Positions 10,237 to 20,835 of a DNA stretch of 64,000 nt are shown here, piece after piece. This DNA comes from Porodaedalea pini (lineage: Eukaryota > Basidiomycota > Agaricomycetes > Hymenochaetales > Hymenochaetaceae), in assembly GCA_002794775.1 (NCBI GenBank), contig NBAY01000010.1:620001-684000 (forward strand), in the 5' to 3' direction. The translations under genes were made by a program, and so were the position numbers. Positions within the stretch are counted from its first letter, which is position 1, and each line of letters begins with the position of its first letter. The notes under the pieces were generated by a model that worked only from the letters and a program-made list of their open reading frames with translations, made no database searches and was not told the origin of the DNA.

Positions 10237-13200
10237 AAGGTTGGGCGTCCCGACCAACCATGATCGCGGTCGTCAGGCTCGGTGTCGACGAAGAGTGGAC
10301 GGAGTCGTTGACGAGGGATGTCGAGTTTCCGAGGTGCACCGGGATGTTTGAGGTAGAACTCAGCGATCGCCTCCTTCGCGTTTTCGCCGAAGTCCGTCTC
10401 AGGCTGCCAAGTAGGTTCATTGTAGCCGACCCACTTGACAAGGTACTGTAGTTTCCCTCGGTGTAGACGTGAGTCTAAGACTTCCTCGAGTTCGTACTCC
10501 TCCTCGTTGTCGACGATGTCTGGCGGTGGCGGCGGCGGTTGCTTCTGGCTTTCAAAGGACGGTTCGACGGCGGGTTTCAACAGGGCTTCATTGAAGACAG
10601 GGTGGACCTTTTTCCATCGCTTCGGGAGTTTGAGCTTGTACGCGCTCGCTCCTACTTTGTCGACGACGTCAAAGGGGCCGTACCATTTGTCTGCGAGTTT
10701 CTTTGTCGGCGAGTCCGTGCTGATGTTTCGCCCGTCAAGGAAGACCTTGTCTCCAGCCCTGTACTCCACTGAAGCTCCTGCTGTCCGGTCATGGTAGCGC
10801 TTCATGTCCTCTGCTGCCTTGACTAGGTTGTCCTTAGCAACGCGATGAGTCTCCTTGATGTGCTTTGCGAATTCTTCCGCTGACATGTTAGCAGATGAGG
10901 TTCGCGTCGTGTCAAAGCTCAAGGGGTGACGTCCTGTGTTCGCGTAGAAGGGGGACATCTTCGTTGCTGAGTGTTCGCGGTTGTTGTATGCGAACTCTGC
11001 GAGGGGGAGCCAGTCCTTCCAGTCCGATTGCCGATGGTTAACGAAGAGTCGAAGGTACTGTTCGAGCTCTTGGTTGACGCGTTCCGTTTGACCATCCGTC
11101 TGTGGATGGTACGCTGTTGACGGGTTGCCTTCAATGTGCAGAAGTTTGTACAGCTCCTTCATCATCGACGCATCGAACTGCGTGCCTCGGTCGTGGATGA
11201 TCTTCTTCGGCAGGCCATGGAGGCGGAAGACATGGTCGCGGTACAGCTGGGCCATGCCTTCTGCTGACAGCCTCGTCGTCGTCGGGATCGCGTGCATCTG
11301 CTTCGAGAACCTATCCACGAAGACGCAGATCGCGTTGTGTCCCTTGGAGTCCGGGAGCTCTCCGATTAGGTCGACCGTAACAATTTCCCAGGGTCCTTCA
11401 GGAACAGCATTTGGATGGAGCGGTCTAGACCTCGACGTTCTTAAGGCTTTCGTCCGTTGACAACGGTCGCATCCTCGGACGTATGCTCGGACGTCGGAGA
11501 ACATCGATGCCCACCAGAAATCGCGACGGACGAGCTCTACTGTCTTCGACGCTCCTGGATGACCAGCCAGAACCGAGTCGTGGCACTCCCGCAACACGGC
11601 CTCCTTTATCGTCGATGGAACATACACCTTGCCTTTCATCCGCCACAACTCGTCGATCTCCACCAAACCCGTAGGCCTTTCCGACTCATCCTGCGCCCTC
11701 TGCGCTTCACCCACTCGTTCCACCACCTCGTCGCGCGATGTCCGCACCACCCCACGGTTCAACCACTTATCCTTGATGAACACGACCCCATCGTTGTCAT
11801 CCTTGCCCTGATCGTAGCCCGCCATGCGCGATAGCAGGTCGGCCTTGCCCATCGTCTTGCCCGACTTGTGTTCAAGGTGGAAGTCGAATTCTTCAAGTTC
11901 GGTCCGCCAGCGAGCTTGGCGATAGCTCAGCTTCTGTGCCGATCTGAAGTAGGTGAGGTTGGCGTGGTCGGACCAGATTTCAATCTTGTGGCGAGCGCCA
12001 AGGAGGTATTGTCGCCACTCCTTGAGCGCCGAAACGATCGCGAGCATCTCCTTGTCGTAGATCTCGTAGTTTCGTTCCGCCGGTTCAAGTGCCTCTGACC
12101 TGTAGGCGATCACCCTCCACTTCCCTTCCTGCTTCTGCAACAACACACCACCGAGCGCAAAGTTCGACGAGTCCGCTTCTACGCGGAAAGGGCCCTCGTC
12201 ATTGGCGATGGCTAGGACTGGAGGTGAGCAGAGACGTTGTCTCAGCTCCTCGAACGCTTCCTGCTGTTTGGTCTCCCATACCCAGTCCTTCTTGCCCGTT
12301 AACGACGTCAATGGTCGGACCACCTTGCTGTAGTCCTTAATAAACCGTCTCAGCCAGTTTCCCATACCGAGGAACTGTTGCAGCTCCTTGAGGTTCTGTG
12401 GGACTGGCCAGTTCGCAATCGCTTCCGTCTTTGCCGGGTCAGCCCTGATCTCGCCATTGCCGATGATGTGGCCGAGGTATTTGACAACCTTGGCGTCAAA
12501 CTCGCACTTCTCCGGCTTCAAGTACAGGCCATTTTCTCGGAGGATCTGGAGTACGCGCCTCGACGTGTCGATATGCTCCTCAATGGTTTCCGAGAGGATC
12601 AGGATGTCGTCGAGGTATACGATAATCAAGTTCGCGTAGATTAGGTCCTTAAAGATGTGGTTAACAAAGGCCTGGAACGTGGCCGGCGCGTTGCAAAGGC
12701 CAAAAAACATGACCGTCGGTTCGAAGAGGCCCATGTTCGTGCGAAACGCTGCCTTCCATTCGTCACCTTCGCGGATCCGGATATTGTAGTACCCCCAGCG
12801 AAGGTCAAGCTTAGTGATGTACTTCGCTTTCTTGACCTTGTCGACGAGTTCGTCAATGAGAGGGAGGGGATACTTGTTCTTGATCGTACCGTCATTGAGC
12901 TTACGGTAATCCTGGATCGGGCGTAGCGATTTGTTGGCCTTCTTTATGAAGAAGAAGGGCGACGCCATGGGCGATATCGACCGTCGAATGCGACCCGACT
13001 TCAGATTTTCATCAAGGAAGTCCTTGAGCGACTGCTGCTCAGTTGGCGTGAGCGGGTAAATCTTACAGTCGCTCGGTTTGAAGTCAGGCTTCAAGTCGAT
13101 GACATGGTCCCAGGGCCGGTGTTCCGGCAGCTTCTCAAAACCTTTTTCGCTGAAAACGTCGGCGTAGTCGTTGAGGTATGCGGGCCAGGACGCCTTGTCC

Positions 13201-13718
13201 ATTCGCATCTCACTCACCCTCCTCATCTGCTCCACCGCCTTTTTCACCCTGCCTAGGTCCTCCACCGTTTCCTTCTCAATCGCACATTCTTCTGGACAGC
13301 GGGTGAATTCGATTGAACCCGTTTTCCAGTCGACCTCCGGATTGTGACGTCGAAGCCAGTCGTACCCCAGGAAGATGTTTGACGATGCTAGGGACGTTAC
13401 TGCGAGGACGATCCTCTCCCGGTGACGGCCGATCACGAGCTCGACGTCAACATACTCCTCGATCAGTCCGGCCTCATTGTGCGTGCCATCGGCGTTGAGC
13501 ACCGCGAGGGGTCGAATGTAGCGTTTCGTTTCCAACCCGTACCTCTCGACGAATCTGACGTCGATGCAGGATCCCGTGCATCCCGAATCCACAAGGGCAT
13601 GCGCATCTACTTCTCTCGCCTCACCCGCTATTTCATGCTCGACGGTCAGGAGAAGGTCCAGCTGGCGTCCACCAGTTCCTCTCATGAACAGTTGCTCATA
13701 CCTTTCCTCTTTGTTCAC
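10224..13718 (-). CDS. pol: Pol polyprotein of gypsy copy 2 (PR-RT-RNase H-IN-chromodomain)
   Basis: A frame of 1164 codons; the listed start is a GTG inside an open frame that reaches back into gag, so translation most likely enters by frameshift. In order: aspartic protease (LVDSGCTGSC, residues about 43-52), reverse transcriptase with YLDD (about 393), RNase H (EADSSNFALGG, about 518), integrase zinc finger (GHPGAS...CDRC, about 720-760), DDE core (VDLIGEL; HDRGTQFD; DGQTERVNQE), and a C-terminal chromodomain (YLVKWVGYNEPTW, about 1100-1112) that in chromoviruses guides insertion to heterochromatin. The stop codon TAA ends one base from the LTR, so the last codons overlap the polypurine tract. 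No stops interrupt the frame. Confidence 0.96.
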   Translation of the reverse strand: MNKEERYEQLFMRGTGGRQLDLLLTVEHEIAGEAREVDAHALVDSGCTGSCIDVRFVERYGLETKRYIRPLAVLNADGTHNEAGLIEEYVDVELVIGRHRERIVLAVTSLASSNIFLGYDWLRRHNPEVDWKTGSIEFTRCPEECAIEKETVEDLGRVKKAVEQMRRVSEMRMDKASWPAYLNDYADVFSEKGFEKLPEHRPWDHVIDLKPDFKPSDCKIYPLTPTEQQSLKDFLDENLKSGRIRRSISPMASPFFFIKKANKSLRPIQDYRKLNDGTIKNKYPLPLIDELVDKVKKAKYITKLDLRWGYYNIRIREGDEWKAAFRTNMGLFEPTVMFFGLCNAPATFQAFVNHIFKDLIYANLIIVYLDDILILSETIEEHIDTSRRVLQILRENGLYLKPEKCEFDAKVVKYLGHIIGNGEIRADPAKTEAIANWPVPQNLKELQQFLGMGNWLRRFIKDYSKVVRPLTSLTGKKDWVWETKQQEAFEELRQRLCSPPVLAIANDEGPFRVEADSSNFALGGVLLQKQEGKWRVIAYRSEALEPAERNYEIYDKEMLAIVSALKEWRQYLLGARHKIEIWSDHANLTYFRSAQKLSYRQARWRTELEEFDFHLEHKSGKTMGKADLLSRMAGYDQGKDDNDGVVFIKDKWLNRGVVRTSRDEVVERVGEAQRAQDESERPTGLVEIDELWRMKGKVYVPSTIKEAVLRECHDSVLAGHPGASKTVELVRRDFWWASMFSDVRAYVRGCDRCQRTKALRTSRSRPLHPNAVPEGPWEIVTVDLIGELPDSKGHNAICVFVDRFSKQMHAIPTTTRLSAEGMAQLYRDHVFRLHGLPKKIIHDRGTQFDASMMKELYKLLHIEGNPSTAYHPQTDGQTERVNQELEQYLRLFVNHRQSDWKDWLPLAEFAYNNREHSATKMSPFYANTGRHPLSFDTTRTSSANMSAEEFAKHIKETHRVAKDNLVKAAEDMKRYHDRTAGASVEYRAGDKVFLDGRNISTDSPTKKLADKWYGPFDVVDKVGASAYKLKLPKRWKKVHPVFNEALLKPAVEPSFESQKQPPPPPPDIVDNEEEYELEEVLDSRLHRGKLQYLVKWVGYNEPTWQPETDFGENAKEAIAEFYLKHPGAPRKLDIPRQRLRPLFVDTEPDDRDHGWSGRPTLKGG

Positions 13719-13849
13719 ACCGGTGGGGACTTCGTAATCGGGAAAACCATCGACGTCATTTGCATCTATGTATTGTACAGACGGTTGGTTATATTTTAGC
13801 GAATCCGGATTTGAAGTCCCTTGTTCTTCTCGGTCAGTCGCCCCGATGG

Positions 13850-14917
13850 CTACGCCTGACCACTCGTAAAACCCTGCGAGTCGACGACCTCTTCGTCATT
13901 GTCTTCTTCCTCCACATAGTCCTCCACCGTCGACCTTCGAGTGTCCACGACTTCCTCGAATGCCGACTCCTTCATCGCGCCGAGCTCGTCAGCGATGAGG
14001 TGGCGTTCGCCCAGTGCCATCAGTTCCAACATACGCTGGATGATCGGCTTCGCCTGCGGACATTTGTCCTTAAAGTGCCCCAGTCCGCCGCAAATCCAGC
14101 ACGCACGCTTTCGTTGCGCCTCATTCATCGAGACGTCCATTGGTTGGCCGGCACCTCCGAAAGTGACGCCCGTCACGTCACGTTTATCGGCGTGCGGGGC
14201 TGCTACCTGTCGGCGTGCAGGAGGCCCTTGTTGAGGCGTCGGACGGGGCGTGAACGGCAATGTACGACCTCGTTGGATGGCGCGAATCTGCTGTTCGCCC
14301 CGATCGATCTCAATGGCCTTCTTTTTCCATGCCTCATACGTTGTTGGCACGGGCATCGACCTCAACACGCCACGGACCACCTCGATGTTCATCGCGCGTT
14401 GCAAGCGGTCACAAATGACGCCTTCGTCCTTCAGCTCTGCCGCCTTGATGATCACGTCAAGGTCCTGGAAGAACTGGTCGGCAGAGAGGTCCTTCTGGAT
14501 CTTGTCTCGGAACTTCTTCAGCGCCTTCTCCTTCCTGTTCGGATCATCGAAGGAGGCATCCAGTCGTTCCTGGAACTTGGCCCAGTCGTCCGTAAAGCTC
14601 ACGACGCCATTCGTTGTGAATTCCTGGATGTAGTTTTGCGCCCACGTCGACGCGTTGCCACCCTTGAGGTAAGAGAGGGCGACATAGATCTTGCTCGATG
14701 ACGAGGGATACCTCGTGGGGTTCGCCGAGACAAAGAGTAGGACTTCGCGCTTGAAGTCGAGGTAGTCATCGCCGCCAGCGAATTCGCGTGGCCGGGCAAC
14801 GTCAATCGAGGGAGCTGGAGCTTGGGCTGCAGGGGCGTTCGTTGCTGCTCGGGTGAAGGCGGCAGCTACGATCGCTGCGATCTCTTGTTGCTGCCTTTGA
14901 GTGAAACCTTCAGCCAT
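13850..14917 (-). CDS. gag: Gag of gypsy copy 2
   Basis: 355 residues from the first ATG. It forms the particle shell and binds element RNA. A capsid-like region with DDYLDFKREVLLF is at about residue 50, and one zinc knuckle CWICGGLGHFKDKC at about 270-283, of the CX2CX4HX4C type. The acidic tail ends at a TAG (13850-13852). The frame is open upstream to 15292 without an ATG, adding up to about 125 codons; the same extension is visible in the decayed copy, so the true start may be non-AUG or further upstream. pol lies in the -1 frame. Confidence 0.93.
   Translation of the reverse strand: MAEGFTQRQQQEIAAIVAAAFTRAATNAPAAQAPAPSIDVARPREFAGGDDYLDFKREVLLFVSANPTRYPSSSSKIYVALSYLKGGNASTWAQNYIQEFTTNGVVSFTDDWAKFQERLDASFDDPNRKEKALKKFRDKIQKDLSADQFFQDLDVIIKAAELKDEGVICDRLQRAMNIEVVRGVLRSMPVPTTYEAWKKKAIEIDRGEQQIRAIQRGRTLPFTPRPTPQQGPPARRQVAAPHADKRDVTGVTFGGAGQPMDVSMNEAQRKRACWICGGLGHFKDKCPQAKPIIQRMLELMALGERHLIADELGAMKESAFEEVVDTRRSTVEDYVEEEDNDEEVVDSQGFTSGQA
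13868..13874 (-). promoter_or_regulatory. Candidate -1 frameshift slippery site GGGTTTT
   Basis: In gag frame the codons read CAG GGT TTT, giving G GGT TTT, which fits the X XXY YYZ heptamer. It lies 15 nt before the gag stop. The pol frame is -1 relative to gag and is open from about 50 nt before the gag stop. In the decayed copy the site reads GGATTTT. Not tested for a downstream RNA structure. Confidence 0.6.
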
Positions 14918-15704
14918 CGCTGGTACGGGCGTATGTGTCAGGCACTCAGGGGGTGTCGGCGGTGACGAGTCTCTACGGGGTGTACGATAGCCTCCTGGTT
15001 CGCTTGGGAGGACGACCGACGATGTCGAGACTGTCGGTGATGATGGTGCACGGGGAGGTCGAGGCGCCCAACGAGTTCGCTCGCCGGAAGATGGGTCAGT
15101 CGAGTACCAGGCGTGCCTAGTGTCACTCCACCAGAGATTATGAGTGACGTGGTTTCTGTCGTCCGCTACGTACGATTGGCGTTCTGCGTCGTAGCGTGAA
15201 GAAGAGGGGAAAGCCCGCTGTTGTTCCTCGGTGAGATCTATCTTGACTACGTCGGGGGGGGAACAGGTAGGGGCTGGTTGTCCGGATGTATGTTACGCTG
15301 ACGAAGGACAGGTTCGTCGGCGAGTTTGATGACCAAACGGAAGGAGGCGACCGAGATCACAATTGACAACGACGTCGACGACTGTACACGGTGTGTTACC
15401 CACGTCCAGGTCAGATGGTTCCTCCACCAAAGAGAGAGACGGAGGGCCAGGGTGGGAGAGGGTTTCCTGATTAGGGTGTCAGGTCCTCCAAGGTCGAGTA
15501 GATGCCCGAATGCGGTAAGAGTCGGGGAAAGTCGGATTACTTAATACACGAACGTTCGAAAACGCCCGGGCAGGGTTGAGGGTTGTCGTTCAGGGGGTTT
15601 ACACGTCAAGTCCGTCGAGGGGAGCGCTCCTCTAGACCGAGTGAAGGCAAGTCGGCAGTGACGACGTACGCTGGGGATGAGCCTGGGTGGAGGTTCTGCT
15701 TTTA
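14918..15704 (-). other. Leader and 5' extension of the gag frame
   Basis: Between the 5' LTR and the first gag ATG. From 15292 to 14918 the gag frame is open and resembles the matching region of copy 1 (3242-3590), including a shared WYST motif, so it may be coding. 15293-15704 looks like untranslated leader. No standard tRNA primer-binding site is obvious beside the LTR. Confidence 0.55.
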
Positions 15705-16117
15705 TGTTAGGCGGGAGTCCGGGAGACGACTCGGACTGGGCAGGCCTCGGCTGACTGTTGTCTGGGACGTGCTATACTCGAGCGTAGACTCGGGACACGC
15801 TTACTCAGGCTAGGTCGTCGCGGAGGTAAGAGGATTAATACAAGTCTAAACTAATACAAGGGGGACGAGTCTCACCTAGGTCGTCGCGGAGGTAAGAGGA
15901 AAAGCAGAACAAGGAGTTCATGCGATTCCTGAGACCTTATATAGCGACGACCGTGAGACTATATTACCTAACATTACATAATGAGTGGGAATGGAACGAA
16001 TGAAGGCAGTGTGGGAATGATTGTGTAAGATGGGTAAATATAATGAAAAGGACAAATATAATAAAGGAAATGGTAAAAGGGAAAATAAAGGAAAAGGTGA
16101 AAGTTCAGGTTCTAACA
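15705..16117 (-). repeat. 5' LTR of gypsy copy 2
   Basis: 413 bp, read as identical to 9811-10223. TATA box at about 15936-15943, minus strand. Confidence 0.95.
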
Positions 16118-16129
16118 CCTAACACGTCG

Positions 16130-16900
16130 AGCAGCTCGAGTGCGAGTGCCGACAAGTTCAACAGGCCGCTCAACAGATGTTGGAGTTTGTGAGACAGGGA
16201 GCAAAGACAGATTTGGACACCACACCCAGTGCAGGTGCACTGCCTGCTCGAGCAGAGTGACACGCTTCACGTCGATGACAGTGCTGGTGCAGGTATGGGG
16301 ATGGCGACAGCAACGCAGGTGCAGGCACATTTGCCCTCACCCTGCAGCTTGTGCCAGTCAAGCCGCACCCTGTCTGCATGGCCTTCATATGAACAGGTGC
16401 ACACTGAGCATGAACAGGAGTGGACAAAGTCACTGAATGGGCACCTAATGACTGGACAATTGTCAGCATTGGCAGCAGCAGGAATGTATGGGTACAGCAT
16501 GCTGCCTATCACGCCAATGTGCCAGGAGTACGCACATCGTGCGGACATCCCACAGTTGCCATATGCACCTCAGCCATCATCTGCAGCAGCTGCAGCAATG
16601 GTGGATCCTGCACTGGGGTAGATGCCAGCAAGGCTGGCTTATCTGTACCACAGGAACAGCGTGTCATCATCTCCACTGTCACACCACGCAGTGTCAATGC
16701 AGCCGATATGCTCACCTGGTATGCCGGTGAGATATCTGTGGCCATCTCTTCTTGAGATGGAGTAGTACTTATGAAGCAACACATTGTTCCCAACTTCTAT
16801 ACTTCAGATGTGCAGATGGTGCATGGTGCTATAGCATGCAGGTCAAAAATAAATCACCACTACAGTGTCAAATCAAGGTGGAAGGGCCCCCAAATAACCC
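16130..16900 (+). other. Interior of the long-TIR element, third segment
   Basis: Continuation of the element interior after the nested LTRs. Several short frames are open on both strands, none longer than about 130 codons and none with a recognisable domain. Confidence 0.4.
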
Positions 16901-18076
16901 AGGCTGTAGTAGATAGGATTTTCTATGTAATGCAAGAAGTTTTGTATTTTTACCTGTCAAATTGGCAGAGCTGTATGAAATGGACTGTCCAAACCCGGGT
17001 GAGAGCAGGTGTCCAAAGAACAGAAACATCCCCATTACACTACGAATAGTGCACAGAATGACACCAAACTTATGCATGGGATTGCCATACATGTAGACCT
17101 AATTTACAGGTGGAGAAAAAAAAATTATGGGATGAGAGGAAAGGGGTATGATTTTTGCATTAGTGAGGGTGAGGTGTTGAAACAGGGCTGGTCGACATTG
17201 TTTGACTTATTTTGACAAAAACATTCATCTAACCCCAGATATTTTTACAGATTCGGATTTGGATGAGCAAGTACAATTTTTTGAGTGCTTAGTGAACATG
17301 TATCGTGAGGAATTGACACAGTAAATTGTCATTTACTCAAATTTCTGCAGTTATGCCACAAGACACGTCAAAACCACATGAATTTGATGTGTGACAATAC
17401 AGTCAAAGACGCGTCCTTTAAACAGGACTGTTCCTTTGAACACTTCACATTTTCTCCTGCAACACACAATTTCTGACTTTCAAAAAAAATGGTAAGTGTA
17501 TATGTAGTAGGACTATATATGTACCAATTTTCATAGGAATATGTTGAGTGATTAAATTCAAATAAATCAAAAACCATGAAAAACAGAGCAGGATTTGCAC
17601 AATCTGTGTTGTGCAAATTTGTTTCTATTATTTCTTGCCTAATATTTCTTTAATAAATCTAAGTGAGTGATGAAGCACTATCTTGGTTATCTATTGAATG
17701 CTTTTTTTTGGCAAAAGGATGTGATGTATAAATTATGGATGGCAGAAAGTGCCGGGAGGTCCTGAAATGTGATGAACAAGTAAGGCAATGGGATGACATA
17801 ATATGTTACCTTGCCGATTCCTAGCTTACAAACAGTGTAGTCTCACGGGTGTTCAAAGGAGTGGTTTCCGTGTCATAAAGCCTGTTTTTTTCTTGCCTTC
17901 AAATCAATTTCACTTGCACACTTCAAGGCTCAAAAAAATTCATGTAGATACTTTCGATATGGATCTCCACATTAATGTAAAAATTTAGCAAATAAATGTT
18001 GTGTAGACATTTTGCGGAAGGAATCCAAGTTGGTGTTCAAAGGACGCGTCTTTGACTGTACTTCTGAAAAGGGCAG
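16901..18076 (-). repeat. Right terminal inverted repeat, interrupted by a MITE
   Basis: Reverse complement of 1232-1746, split at a TA dinucleotide by the element at 17400-18058. The last 16 bp (18061-18076) complete the repeat. Confidence 0.88.
17400..18058. mobile_element. MITE, TA target duplication, 659 bp
   Basis: Ends CAGTCAAAGACGCGTCCTTT and its complement, flanked by TA at 17398-17399 and 18059-18060. A second, subterminal motif TCCTTTGAACAC (about 17430) recurs inverted at about 17849. No coding capacity. Its layout matches the MITE at 47110-47776. Confidence 0.88.
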
Positions 18077-18077
18077 T

Positions 18078-20515
18078 AACTGGACTGCTGTAAGCTAACT
18101 TCTTCATGTGGTATGAATCCCACTGACAATATCAGCAGCTTACGCCATCGACGTCACTGAATTGGACAACCTGCTACGATACTTTCCAATGTGCCAGGCT
18201 CGCGGTAAGTCTCACTCATACAAAACAAATTAGTTTGTAACTTATAACGACATCCCTTTCTTCCGTAAGGTACCTCTGCGGTATTCTGACCCGTCTGGAG
18301 AACAAGCTGCCGTAGCACTCATAAAGTCACCTTCTAATTTGTCGTCCACGGATGCAAGCTATCGAGGACCAATACTATTCAACTTTGGTACGTATATTCG
18401 TGCAGTTTAAAGGCGTTCAGACTAACTCGTTGGATTTTAGGTGGTCCGGGCGGCTCAGGTGTAGATACCATTCTCAGCTCAGCGTCTCTTTTCAGCGAGG
18501 TTCTCGGCACACAGTTTGATCTTATCGGGTTTGATCCACGAGGTACGTGCTTTAATTTTACGAACCGAGGCGTCTGTTTTGAAGTGCTTCAACTCGCCTA
18601 GGTGTCGGACGTACTACTCCGGCGTTATCTGTATTCGCAGACTCCGTCGAAGCAGGAACCTTCTTCGTGCAGCAGGTGCTGGATTTGAATTCCACTGAGT
18701 CTTCGCTGGGTACAGCCTTCGCCCAATCTGTGATCCTTGGTAAACTTGCCATTGAGCGTGCAAAAGACGTGGCAGAGACGGTTTCAACGCCTACTGTGGC
18801 GCGAGACATGCTTAGCATCGTTAATGCGGCTGGACAGGACAAGCTACAATACTGGGGATTTTCGTACGTCTGTTCATTAATTCCTCGTCAATTTTCTATT
18901 GACCTCCAATTTAGATATGGATCTGTTATTGGAGCGACGTGAGTAATGTTTTTTACGCTTTGTCTTTCGCGGTGTCTCAATCGTACTTGCCAACTCAGGT
19001 TTGCCGCGATGTTCCCGGTGCGTCCGATTTAGTTCTGTCAGTATTAACACATATCTGATCCCACGACTTCCAGAACAACGTTGCCCGCTTGATTATCGAC
19101 GGAGTCGAAGACTCGGAGGCATACTATGCTGGTAAGACGTCAGCCGTGATGGGTACCCTATTTTCGCCACTGACAAATGAAATTGACCAACAGGCAACAG
19201 GACTGGTGATCTTCTGGACACAGACAATGTGTTTACGAACATTCTTGATGCTTGTGTGGAAGCAGGACCAAAACTATGCCCTATCTACGAAAACAGCACC
19301 GAACTTGTTCGCTCGCGTGTCGACAGACTGTTGAACAAATTGCGCACCGATCCCGTGCCCCTCTTCAATTCTTCCGCTATCAACTCCGCCGTCGTCGACT
19401 ATGCAACGACTCGGGATCAAATCGCGTCGGCGCTTGACTTTCCCTACACACTCGGCGCCGACCTCACATTCGCACTCGCAGCGCTCGAGCAGGGAAATGG
19501 GAGCCTCATTTACGCCGGCTCGCAGCCAAGCACGTTTCATGCTCTCCTCACGAATGAGTGTCCGGGACAGACAAATGAGCCGTTCGTTGCGGGTCTCGGG
19601 GAACCGACGCTCGCGATCGGTTGCGGTGATATTGTAACGAATGGTGCGCAGAGCATCGATGATGTGCGCGCTGCGTACACAAATATATCTAAAGTTTCGG
19701 CCGATTTTGGAGGAACATGGCTTGCTGGTACTTTGTGCTCGTGAGTGGACAGTCTAACATGTTTCCTTCGACAGATTAGATAACGCTGACTGTGCCCAAT
19801 CAGAGGCTGGACAATCCGAGCTGACGATCGTTTCAATGGTATGTTGGGACATTCATTCGTGATACAAGGTATATTCATGCGTTGTCAGGCTCTTTCGTGC
19901 AGAATACGAGTTTCCCATTATTGCTCATTGGGAACGTTGCCGGTAAGCTCGTTTATGAAAGATTTATCGGTTGTCCTTTGTAATGGTATGCTTACTCTGA
20001 CGCGACAGATCCGGTTACGCCTTTGGCACAGTGAGCCCGTTTAGTATCCATTCACCACATAATTCTGACAGAGCCTTTCACAGCGCCCAAAAAATGTCCG
20101 AAGGCTTCGCAAACTCCGTCGTGCTTACTCAAAATTCGTCAGGCGTGAGCATGCAATGCAAATCTCTGCCAATGCTGTACTGACGATCCTCCACTTCTTC
20201 AATCCGGACTCGTTTTAGCATACCTCCATATCGGCGACGTCAACGTGCACGATGCAGGTCGTTCGCTCATACTTCGTGAATGGTACGCTTCCGGAGGCGG
20301 GTACCGTCTGCGAAGTTGAGAACACCATTTTCGGATCTTCCAACTCGTCGTCCAATCCCGCTAATGGGACAACGACGTCGGCGGTGCGGATCCGAGACGT
20401 CTGGATCGAGGAAGCGATTAATGATGGGGAGAGCGCGTTGCTGAAGGCTGCGCGCGGGCTGCAGATGGGTGGGATTGTAGCGAAGCGCAATGGTGTGGGG
20501 CGCAGATTCTTTTAG
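18078..20515 (+). CDS. TAP-like alpha/beta-hydrolase (S33 peptidase), 5'-truncated by a transposon
   Basis: Many small exons joined by GT-AG introns encode a protein of the TAP-like family (PF08386 type), related to Streptomyces tripeptidyl aminopeptidase; such fungal proteins are usually secreted or membrane-anchored. Visible: the oxyanion-loop motif NFGGPGGSG (near 18430), the nucleophile elbow GFSYG split over an intron (18860/18915), the acid in NVADPVTPL (about 19930-20020) and the histidine in SSGHTS (near 20220). The triad is therefore complete. Translation can be followed back only to NWTA at 18078, where the long-TIR element begins; the start codon, signal or anchor and first residues are missing. 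It is probably inactive unless a new start is used. Confidence 0.85.
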
Positions 20516-20835
20516 GGATCTGGACGTTTATCAGCGCTGGTTTCAAACGGACTGGATATGTTCTATCCACCTTTTTGGACACCTTGTTGAGAGTGGTTTA
20601 TATGCCTAGTGCGACCCAAATTGAATAGTTTCGAGTGCGGTCTAAGCGAAAAAATCTAAAAAGGCCCAATATGCGTGTTCTACAAACAAGATTAGGTACA
20701 CGGAATTGTATGACGGACATCCAATAATGCAAAGGGGTATATCTATCAAAGCTAATGAATATGTAGGGAAAAAAGAGCTTGGAAGCAAAACATGTCCGAA
20801 TCTCAAAACAAACGAGCAAACAAACAAACTCAGTC
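20516..20835. other. Intergenic, 3' ends
   Basis: 320 bp between the peptidase stop and the DHHC pseudogene. From about 20690 it matches 34520 onward, so the segmental duplication begins here. Confidence 0.6.

Larger units (their letters stand above)
9811..16117 (-). mobile_element. Ty3/gypsy chromovirus copy 2, apparently intact
   Basis: A 6307-bp element on the minus strand with two 413-bp LTRs (15705-16117 is the 5' LTR, 9811-10223 the 3' LTR). I find no difference between the two LTRs when reading them side by side. The target duplication CCTAA is at 9806-9810 and 16118-16122. gag and pol are open. The polypurine tract GAAGGGGGGG sits beside the 3' LTR. It inserted into the end of an older solo LTR. 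Identical LTRs, open frames and high CpG content point to a very recent insertion. Confidence 0.97.
9369..16124 (+). mobile_element. Solo LTR split by gypsy copy 2
   Basis: A related but distinct LTR starts TGTTAGAACTCG at 9369 and runs to 9810. Its last two bases (CA) lie at 16123-16124 after the nested element and its CCTAA duplication. Only one LTR is present, with no internal region, so it is a solo LTR of about 444 bp. Flanks are CGTCA (9364-9368) and CGTCG (16125-16129), a 5-bp target duplication with one mismatch. Confidence 0.85.
1232..18076. mobile_element. Long-TIR Tc1/mariner-like element hosting nested retrotransposons
   Basis: The left terminal repeat (1232-1746) and right terminal repeat (16901-18076, minus an inserted MITE) pair without gaps: positions sum to 18647 once the 661-bp MITE insertion is removed. 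The ends are CTGCCC...GGGCAG, flanked by TA at 1230-1231 and 18077-18078. Subtracting the gypsy element at 2331-8633, the solo LTR with its nested gypsy (9369-16124) and the MITE leaves about 3.1 kb, of which about 2.1 kb is interior. The interior holds only broken low-complexity reading frames and no DDE transposase that I can see. Confidence 0.85.

Noticed and set aside
11457..14701. Several long plus-strand frames
   Set aside because: They lie antisense to the intact gag and pol, in a CpG-rich region where shadow frames are expected.
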